Assembly (NCBI GenBank): GCA_903923795.1
Contig: CAIXYX010000078.1
Location: 1-31,947, forward strand
Reading direction: 5' to 3'
Origin: an uncultured Microcaldota archaeon
Lineage (GTDB): Archaea > Micrarchaeota > Micrarchaeia > Anstonellales > Anstonellaceae
DNA: 31,947 nt
The position numbers and the translations under genes were made by a program. Shown here piece by piece: positions 1 through 5,632 of the stretch. Under the pieces are notes generated by a model. That model searched no databases. It was not told the origin of the DNA and saw nothing but the letters and a program-made list of their open reading frames with translations. How positions within the stretch are numbered: position 1 is the stretch's first letter; each line of letters starts with the position of its first letter.

Positions 1-395
1 AGCGAGAGCATGGCCGCATCTCGCGGCTGGCATTGTTTGAGCATGGCCTTCATTTCCACGTCTGTAATAAGTCCTTTTGGCTGGCTCACATCAGAGCGTT
101 TTATGCAGGTGGATATGTTTTCTATCTCGGTCGGCCTCTCTTTCAGGCTCCGGCCATTCTTGATTTTCCATAGCTGCTTGAGCAATACCTTTAGGTCTTT
201 CTTTGTGTTCGGCTTGTAAGTGGTGGCGTCTATCTTCTCGGCCAAGTCCAATGTTTTACTCCCATCTCCGAGAGTGCTTTCAATGTCGCCGCCTGCTATC
301 TTCTCTATGGTCTTGTAGTTGCTGGTGTATTTCTCTTTTCTCCGCTCGCCGATTCTGCCTCGTTTCGCTGCGAATAAGCCAGCCAGAATATCCAT
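1..395 (-). CDS. Tyrosine recombinase/integrase, N-terminal part (runs off left edge)
   Basis: This reading frame was translated by hand from the reverse strand and leaves the window at base 1, so only about 131 N-terminal residues are visible. They start MDILAGLFAAKRGRIGERRK. The segment NTKKDLKVLLKQLWKIKNG looks like the helical core-binding (SAM-like) domain of archaeal XerA/phage-type integrases. The segment DVEMKAMLKQCQPRDAAMLS matches the start of the catalytic domain, where the family has EE(V/M)KxLL...RDxA(L/M)L. The catalytic Arg-His-Arg-Tyr residues lie outside the window, so activity cannot be judged. A TATA box (TTTATATATT, minus strand, 417-426) is centred 26 nt before the ATG at 395, which suggests a leaderless mRNA. 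An ATG at 404 is too close to the TATA box. Flanking DNA is AT-rich, consistent with a mobile-element edge. The recombinase call is moderately sure; the element type is unknown. Confidence 0.75.
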   Translation of the reverse strand, partial: MDILAGLFAAKRGRIGERRKEKYTSNYKTIEKIAGGDIESTLGDGSKTLDLAEKIDATTYKPNTKKDLKVLLKQLWKIKNGRSLKERPTEIENISTCIKRSDVSQPKGLITDVEMKAMLKQCQPRDAAMLS

Positions 396-416
396 AAGGA
401 GCATTTACGCCATAAA

Positions 417-426
417 AATATATAAA
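417..426 (-). promoter_or_regulatory. TATA box of the integrase gene
   Basis: TTTATATATT on the minus strand is centred about 26 nt before the ATG at 395. This is the normal archaeal TATA-to-start distance, so transcription would begin at or next to the start codon. Confidence 0.6.
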
Positions 427-723
427 CCTAACCCGTATCCGTCGTATATCCTAAATGCTCGGTCGGAGCAGGCTTTTTCTTCAAACATCAAGATAGTATA
501 CTAAAACTATACAATCTCAATCTCACCTCGAAGATTATAGTAATTATACCAAAAAATCACATGAGTGGTAATGTTAGAGAACTCGTTTTAGTCAGTCAAG
601 CTTTTGCATCCGATATAACCTCAAACAATTCCATATCCCGTCATTTCTTTCATCCATTCTTCATATCGTCTATAAACCCTCCAGTGCATACTCTGTCTAT
701 CCTCATTCAAGCCGGTCTTTCCT
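427..723. other. AT-rich intergenic region between integrase and TYW1
   Basis: About 300 nt with no convincing gene. It is clearly more AT-rich than the rest of the window (for example 476-560). It contains a palindrome-like stretch around 495-511 (tagtatactaaaactata). A possible plus-strand TATA element (TCTATAAAC, 670-678) would start transcription near 700, giving a leader of about 24 nt for the gene at 724. No tRNA or classical attachment repeat was recognised, although an att site could lie here, given the adjacent integrase. Confidence 0.5.
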
Positions 724-1731
724 ATGCGCACTCCTGCACGAAAACGCCTCGATCTCACCACATTCGACGGCCGCATCCAAAAACAGGGATATCACAAGGT
801 CGGAGCGCACTCTGCCGCCAAGGCCTGCAAATATGCCAAAGACTCCCTAATGGGCATTGGGGCCTGCTACAAGAACAAATTCTACGGCATCGCCTCTCAT
901 CGCTGCCTTCAATGCTCCCCAGTCTTGCAATTCTGCAACCTCTCCTGCCGCTTCTGCTGGCGCCTCATGCCCGAGACAAAGTCCGGCTGGCTCAAAATGC
1001 CACCTAATTTCGAGTGGGACGAGCCAACATTTATCGCCGACGGGCTCATCATGGAGCAGAAGCGCATAATGTCGGGCTTTGCGGGCAATGAAAAGGTGGA
1101 TAAGAAAAAAGCGCAAGAGGCGCTCGAGCCAAAGCAGGTGGCCCTCTCGCTCATCGGCGAGCCCATGATGTATCCGCAAATGAGCAAGTTGCTGGCCGAG
1201 TTCCATTCGCGCAAAATGACCACTTTCCTCGTTACAAACGGCACCTATCCAAATGCATTGCGTGCCCTCACCACCCTGCCGGCACAGCTCTATCTCTCGA
1301 TGGTCGCTCCAGACGAGGAAAATTATGTGCGCGTGGTGGGCGTTACTCCATCTGCCGCCAAAGCATTTTGGAAAAATTACCTCGAATCACTCGACTTTCT
1401 TGCAGAAGCCGGAGAGAAAACCCGCACGGTGCTGCGCATGACAATCGCCCGAGACCTCAACGATTCGAACTTGGATGGTTACGCCGCCCTCATCTCCCGC
1501 GGCAAGCCGCATTATACGGAGGTGAAATCCATGGTCTATGTGGGCTGGGCAAGGCGCGAAGAGAGAGGTTTGGCTCTTGGCGACATGCTCAAAATGGAGG
1601 AAATCGAGAAAATCGCTGCTGAACTTTCAGCAAAAACCGGCTATCTTGTCGTCGACAAACATGTGCCGAGCCGCGTTGTGCTGCTCGCGCGCGACGAGAA
1701 AGCGGCTAAAATGCGGATGATTTCGAGCTAA
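724..1731 (+). CDS. taw1: tRNA 4-demethylwyosine synthase (Taw1/TYW1), radical SAM
   Basis: 335 aa, the usual length of archaeal Taw1. The enzyme condenses N1-methylguanosine at position 37 of tRNA-Phe with pyruvate to form the tricyclic 4-demethylwyosine, the first committed step of wyosine synthesis. The radical-SAM cluster motif CNLSCRFC places Cys at 71, 75 and 78. Three further cysteines at 35, 48 and 61 have the 13/13/10 spacing of the second [4Fe-4S] cluster in structurally characterised archaeal TYW1. The motif CWR follows the cluster, and the family segment EVKSMVYVGWARREERGL lies near residue 265. The ATG at 724 is chosen because the protein then begins like the family; no Shine-Dalgarno sequence is visible. 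Its TAA (1729-1731) overlaps the TAG of the convergent gene (1728-1730), leaving no room for a separate terminator. Identification is secure. Confidence 0.95.
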   Translation: MRTPARKRLDLTTFDGRIQKQGYHKVGAHSAAKACKYAKDSLMGIGACYKNKFYGIASHRCLQCSPVLQFCNLSCRFCWRLMPETKSGWLKMPPNFEWDEPTFIADGLIMEQKRIMSGFAGNEKVDKKKAQEALEPKQVALSLIGEPMMYPQMSKLLAEFHSRKMTTFLVTNGTYPNALRALTTLPAQLYLSMVAPDEENYVRVVGVTPSAAKAFWKNYLESLDFLAEAGEKTRTVLRMTIARDLNDSNLDGYAALISRGKPHYTEVKSMVYVGWARREERGLALGDMLKMEEIEKIAAELSAKTGYLVVDKHVPSRVVLLARDEKAAKMRMISS

Positions 1732-2789
1732 TCTTTCTGTTCTTTTTTCTCAACATCGCTTTTCTTCCTGCGCATCGCGAAAAGCGCCGCGAATCCGACA
1801 ACAACGGCCGCTCCAATGCCGATGCCCACCAACATGATCGGGCTCACTTCTCCACCAATCAATGCATTGACATTCAGCGGGTCGGCCGCCTGCGCCAGCG
1901 CCTTGTTCCTCTCTTCCCTCTGCGCAGTGGCCGCAGCCAATTTCTGGGCCATGTTGTCGTCTCCCTGCAACGAGATTATCCAGCTCTCGGCCTTTGTCAG
2001 ATGCTGCTCAACTCCGCTTGAAATAGCCGAATCATAGAACGGCTTTTTGCACATCCAGCCGTTGAATGGGTGGGCGAGCAATCCATTCTCGGCCGTCCAT
2101 ACTGTTTGCAGGCTGCTCTTGTAAATCGAAATAGTGTAGAGGCTCAAGTCAGAATTTGTTGCATCATACTGTCTCTTCTCATCGGCAAGCGCATCTGCCA
2201 TCGCCCTGCTCCTGTTCTCATAATCCCACAACTGGTAGATGAAACTCTTGCCCACCCCCTGCGCGGCAGGAGTGCAAATGGACTGGGAGGTCAGGCAAGC
2301 CTGAAAGCAAGAATCATAGCTGTCGCACTCATGGTTTGAGAGTCCCATCATGCGCTCGCAGTCTCCGACTTCTTTCGCATTCATCCCGCCGATGAGCGCA
2401 TGCGCGGCAGCGAGCTCTTTTCTTGCCATGTCCAAGTAGCCGACGGCAGAGTAATACTCCTTGAGCGCCGGGCGTATCTCATACTCCTGCTCAAGAATAC
2501 GGGATTTCTGGCTTCCATCACCGCTCTGTGTGACAACCGCCATCGCCGCCGGCGTGCCGTTCAAATAAATGAGATATGCCCAACTGCCATTCGAGAGCGG
2601 TGCCGGTGATGCGGCAAATGTCTCATTATCGATTCGAATGGGCTGCACCAATTTCCCGAGGTCGATGCTCGGCGGATTGGCTTGGGTGCCCGCAGTCTGA
2701 TTAGTGGTCTGCGCCGCCAGCACCTGACCAACTACAAGCAGGCTTAGGAGAAACAGATTGATTGCCATCCGCCATTTCACTTTATGCAT
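1728..2789 (-). CDS. Predicted type I membrane protein with cysteine-rich extracellular domain
   Basis: 353 aa; no family recognised. The N-terminus (MHKVKWRMAINLFLLSLLVV) followed by an AAQT segment looks like a Sec signal peptide. The mature part contains a Cys cluster near residues 165-200 (DCERMM, NHECDSYDSCFQACL, SICTP) suited to disulphides, and helical segments. Near the C-terminus a transmembrane helix (PIMLVGIGIGAAVVVGFAAL) precedes a Lys/Arg stop-transfer tail, so most of the protein should be outside the cell. The frame stays open upstream to 2924, inside the thymidylate kinase gene. The ATG at 2789 is preferred because it begins the signal peptide and has a TATA-like TTAAAG about 25 nt upstream (2811-2817). 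The gene starts 35 nt after the kinase stop and could be read with it or from its own promoter. Confidence 0.7.
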   Translation of the reverse strand: MHKVKWRMAINLFLLSLLVVGQVLAAQTTNQTAGTQANPPSIDLGKLVQPIRIDNETFAASPAPLSNGSWAYLIYLNGTPAAMAVVTQSGDGSQKSRILEQEYEIRPALKEYYSAVGYLDMARKELAAAHALIGGMNAKEVGDCERMMGLSNHECDSYDSCFQACLTSQSICTPAAQGVGKSFIYQLWDYENRSRAMADALADEKRQYDATNSDLSLYTISIYKSSLQTVWTAENGLLAHPFNGWMCKKPFYDSAISSGVEQHLTKAESWIISLQGDDNMAQKLAAATAQREERNKALAQAADPLNVNALIGGEVSPIMLVGIGIGAAVVVGFAALFAMRRKKSDVEKKEQKD

Positions 2790-2824
2790 GGCCGCGTTAT
2801 CACGAGTGAGCTTTAACTCTTTTT

Positions 2825-3430
2825 CTACTGCGCCGAATCGAACTGCAATTCTATGGCGGCGCGCACTTCCGCCGCCACACGCGCCGGCTTTTGGCTGGCA
2901 TCGATGCGCTTCCAATTCGGGCACAAAAATCTGCGGCGGTAAAGCTCGTCGAAATTCTTTCTCACGCTTTCCAAAAACGCCTTGTCTGATTCGTGCACGT
3001 CGGGCTTTTTCTGCGCGCTTTTTCTCTTCATGGCCTCATCGACCGGCAAGTCGAGCCAGATGACCAAATCGGGTTTTATCCAAGCTGTTTGCTGCAGTTG
3101 GCCTATCCTCTCCCCCAAGCGCCCATCAACTCCCTGATAAGCTGCCGTGGAGATGACATATCTGTCAGCAAGCACCCAGTTCTTTTTCCTATTCTCGCCC
3201 AAAAGAAGCTGGTCTGCCTCCAAATCCTGCACAAACGCTTCGAAGAGTTTGTCTCCCTCGAGTTTGCGCACTCCGTTCAAATGGTCATGCACCGCATGCG
3301 CTGCCGTGGTGGGATATTTGTGCACCACAACAGGCTGCCGCTTCTTGCGGATGAAGCGCACCAGCTCCTCCACCTGCGTAGCCTTGCCGCATCCGTCGAT
3401 GCCCTCAAACACTATGAATTGGAATGCCAT
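2825..3430 (-). CDS. tmk: Thymidylate kinase (dTMP kinase)
   Basis: 201 aa, a standard length. It phosphorylates dTMP to dTDP in the cytoplasm for DNA synthesis. The P-loop FEGIDGCGKATQ is at residues 8-19, with Ala in place of the usual Ser in GKS/T-T. The dTMP-binding ADRYVISTAAYQG motif carries the family DRY triad, followed by PDLVIWLDLPVDEAMKR (strand and LID approach) and an Arg/Lys-rich LID region. The C-terminal FDSAQ is unremarkable. The ATG at 3430 lies about 28 nt from the TATA element at 3455-3461 that it shares with pus10, so the transcript is probably leaderless. A predicted membrane-protein gene follows 35 nt downstream. Identification is secure. Confidence 0.95.
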   Translation of the reverse strand: MAFQFIVFEGIDGCGKATQVEELVRFIRKKRQPVVVHKYPTTAAHAVHDHLNGVRKLEGDKLFEAFVQDLEADQLLLGENRKKNWVLADRYVISTAAYQGVDGRLGERIGQLQQTAWIKPDLVIWLDLPVDEAMKRKSAQKKPDVHESDKAFLESVRKNFDELYRRRFLCPNWKRIDASQKPARVAAEVRAAIELQFDSAQ

Positions 3431-3433
3431 GGA

Positions 3434-3479
3434 AATATTATGACAGGTGCAGGGTTAAATTCCCACGTGCCATAATATT
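3434..3479. promoter_or_regulatory. Shared bidirectional promoter of tmk and pus10
   Basis: A single near-symmetric TATA element, GGGTTAAATTCCC (3452-3464), sits midway between the start codons at 3430 (minus) and 3484 (plus), about 28 and 26 nt away. It is flanked by a perfect 9-bp inverted repeat, AATATTATG (3434-3442) and CATAATATT (3471-3479), centred at 3456.5. No other TATA candidate serves either gene, and both transcripts would be leaderless. The inverted repeat may be symmetric initiator sequence or a regulator site. Confidence 0.6.
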
Positions 3480-3483
3480 CATA

Positions 3484-4614
3484 ATGACTTATCTCCTGTG
3501 TAATCATTGCCATGAGCGGCACGAGGGCCATCCGGACGTCAAAAAAACATCCGATGCGGCCCAATGCTTCATATGCCAGGGAGCCTTGGCAAAATTGCCC
3601 GAGCTCGTGGCGCAGGCACTCGCCTCATCGTCACATCTGCAATACTCCAGTTATTGTGTGCAAACAACCTTCCCCCGCCCGCTCATGGTGCGCGAGGAGC
3701 AGATTCTCGACGGCGAGCCTCTCGGTTTGCCCATGGTCATCAAGAACCAGGCCAACCGCCTCGCCATGGAGGAGATAGAGAAACGCATCAAGGCTCCATT
3801 CAAACCCGACGGCGAATTAGTGCTCAAAATAGATTTCTGGCATGGCAAAGGCAGCGCCCTCTCCGCCCCTCTCTTCATCTTCGGCCATTATGTGAAGAAA
3901 TCGCGCGAATGGTGCCAGCATGACTGGGCCTGCATGGCCTGCCGGGGAAAAGGCTGCCCCCAATGCCATTTTCACAAGCAAGAATATCCGTCGATTGAGG
4001 CGGCGTTGCGCTCGGTTTTTTGTTCTGCTTTCGGGGCATCTGACGGCTTTTTGCATGCATCCGGCCGCGAAGATGTTGATGTGATGATGCTCAACACTGG
4101 CAGGCCATTTGTTTTCGAGATGAGGCATCCGACAAAACGGACGGCAGATTTGCATGCTCTTGCAGCCGAAATAGCGTCAAAATTTCCTCTCGAAGTTTTG
4201 GGCCTCAAATTCGTTCCCTCCACATGGCCCACTATAGTCTGCACTTCTCACTTTGACAAGCATTATCGCGCATGGGTGGAGGCAGACAGGCCTCTCACTG
4301 ATGAAGATTGGGCTCTAATCAAAGCATCTCTGCCCATTCGCGTGAAGCAGCAAACGCCTGTGCGTGTGCTGCGAAGAAGGGCGGATTTGACTCGCCCCCG
4401 CTCGGTCTATTCGATAAAGCCAATCACTCTTTCGCCAAACGAATGGGTCTTGGACATCAATGCCGAGGCCGGCACCTACATAAAAGAGCTTATTCACGGC
4501 GATCAGGGCCGCACCTTGCCGAGTTTCACGAGCCTATTGGGCACGCCATGCAGGTGCAAGCAATTGGATGTCATCGGAATAGATGATGCGTTTTTGGACA
4601 GCTTGGCAAACTGA
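3484..4614 (+). CDS. pus10: tRNA pseudouridine synthase Pus10
   Basis: 376 aa from the ATG at 3484. Pus10 makes pseudouridine at tRNA positions 54 and/or 55 in archaea, replacing bacterial TruB in that role. The N-terminus has a zinc-binding CxxC pair (C6/C9 and C28/C31). A THUMP-containing region follows, with the family Cys segment CMACRGKGCPQC near residues 150-161. The catalytic domain has the hallmark SGREDVDVMML near 193-203, holding the catalytic Asp, followed by TGRPFVFEM. The late motif NAEAGTYIKELIHGDQGRT is also typical of the family. The frame extends 20 codons upstream to 3424, but the ATG at 3484 lies 26 nt from the shared TATA box and starts with the zinc finger, so it is chosen. 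A T-rich tract follows at 4646-4674. Identification is secure. Confidence 0.95.
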   Translation: MTYLLCNHCHERHEGHPDVKKTSDAAQCFICQGALAKLPELVAQALASSSHLQYSSYCVQTTFPRPLMVREEQILDGEPLGLPMVIKNQANRLAMEEIEKRIKAPFKPDGELVLKIDFWHGKGSALSAPLFIFGHYVKKSREWCQHDWACMACRGKGCPQCHFHKQEYPSIEAALRSVFCSAFGASDGFLHASGREDVDVMMLNTGRPFVFEMRHPTKRTADLHALAAEIASKFPLEVLGLKFVPSTWPTIVCTSHFDKHYRAWVEADRPLTDEDWALIKASLPIRVKQQTPVRVLRRRADLTRPRSVYSIKPITLSPNEWVLDINAEAGTYIKELIHGDQGRTLPSFTSLLGTPCRCKQLDVIGIDDAFLDSLAN

Positions 4615-4645
4615 GTCGCGGGGATTGAGTTATGCGTGAGAAGTG

Positions 4646-4674
4646 ATTTTTGTTTTTTTCTTTTTGGTTTTTCT
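4646..4674 (+). terminator. T-tract terminator after pus10
   Basis: Four runs of 5-7 T occur within 29 nt (tttttgtttttttctttttggttttt), 32 nt after the pus10 stop. This is the usual form of an archaeal intrinsic terminator. It lies upstream of the TATA box of the next gene. Confidence 0.55.
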
Positions 4675-4689
4675 CGCCCTCCGTCATCC

Positions 4690-4696
4690 TTTTATT
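4690..4696 (+). promoter_or_regulatory. TATA box of the prepilin peptidase gene
   Basis: TTTTATT is centred 26 nt before the ATG at 4719, consistent with a leaderless transcript. Confidence 0.45.
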
Positions 4697-4718
4697 CCTG
4701 CCATCCCCTGCTTTTTAC

Positions 4719-5624
4719 ATGGACATCCTCTTGGGCACCAATGTAGTCATGCCGCTCGAAGCTTTGCGCATCGCCGTCGCCCTCTTGGGTGTGGGCATAG
4801 CGGCCTATTTCGATATCTTCAACAACAAGAATATTCCCGAGAGGTTTTTGCAGGGTTTCATCATCGCCGCCGTGCTTGTCAGCCTCATCGCCTACGACCC
4901 TGTGGCAACGCCCTATGGTCTGGTGGCCGGCGCCATTCTCTATGCAGCCAACTGGCTTGTCTACAAGGCCGGCTATGTCGGCGGAGCTGACGGGCCAATC
5001 CTTGCAGCCATCGCCATCCTCCTGCCAGCGCAGCCTGTCCTGCTTCTGCTCGACCCATCCGCCAACATCCTGACATTCCCATTCATAGTGCATGTGCTCA
5101 CTGTGGCATTCTTCACATTCATGCTGCACATGCTGCTGCGCACAGTTCCATCCGCATTCAAGGCATTGCGCACAAAAGGCTCGATTCAGGCCATGCAATG
5201 GGCGGGGGCATTTCTCATCCTCATCGCATACGCCGCTCTCTCATTCATCATCTCATCAAGCCCGCTCCTCTCAGCCTCATATGTAATCTTCCTCGCAGCC
5301 TTGGCCGCGGTGAGCGTGTATTTTGTGCTCTTCAGAACAGCCATCAACGACTCCATGCTCGAATGGATGGCTCCGAAAGATGTCCAAGTCGAGGACATAA
5401 TCGCGCCCGAGAAAATGGATGCTGCCGAGGTGAAGAAGCACAATATCGGCCGTCTGGTCGATGAGGCCGAATGGAAACGCCTGCAACACGTGAAGGGCAA
5501 GGTGCCGGTATATTCCCACCTGCTGCCTTTCGTGCCTCATATCCTGATTGGCCTTGTGGTGTCATTGCTGTTCGGCAACATACTGATGGCCGTGTCGGGA
5601 TTCAGCATGCCGATCGGATACTAA
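4719..5624 (+). CDS. A24-family prepilin/prearchaellin peptidase (GxGD aspartyl protease)
   Basis: 301 aa polytopic membrane protein with roughly seven hydrophobic segments. Family A24 enzymes cleave class III (type IV pilin-like) signal peptides of archaellins, pilins and other surface proteins at the cytoplasmic face. The two catalytic aspartates are visible: D32 in AAYFDIFNNKNIPE at the end of TM1, and D91 in GGADGP, the GxGD-type motif. Between residues about 220 and 270 is a soluble loop (DVQVEDIIAPEK through VDEAEWKRLQ). The frame is open back to 4650, but the ATG at 4719 is preferred: a TATA-like TTTTATT (4690-4696) lies 26 nt upstream, and the earlier start falls in the T-tract terminator. 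It ends 8 nt from the convergent polB. No pilin gene is recognised in the window. Confidence 0.85.
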   Translation: MDILLGTNVVMPLEALRIAVALLGVGIAAYFDIFNNKNIPERFLQGFIIAAVLVSLIAYDPVATPYGLVAGAILYAANWLVYKAGYVGGADGPILAAIAILLPAQPVLLLLDPSANILTFPFIVHVLTVAFFTFMLHMLLRTVPSAFKALRTKGSIQAMQWAGAFLILIAYAALSFIISSSPLLSASYVIFLAALAAVSVYFVLFRTAINDSMLEWMAPKDVQVEDIIAPEKMDAAEVKKHNIGRLVDEAEWKRLQHVKGKVPVYSHLLPFVPHILIGLVVSLLFGNILMAVSGFSMPIGY

Positions 5625-5632
5625 AAAAGGCG

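Noticed and set aside
561..1007. 148-codon frame overlapping the start of TYW1
   Set aside because: It runs through the TYW1 coding region in another frame, has no promoter or family features, and its composition looks like an out-of-frame translation.
2790..2924. Extended start of the 353-aa membrane protein
   Set aside because: It would overlap thymidylate kinase by 100 nt and put 45 residues before the signal peptide.
4650..4718. Earlier start of the prepilin peptidase
   Set aside because: It lies in a T-tract terminator upstream of the TATA box and adds a Phe-rich stretch not needed by the family.
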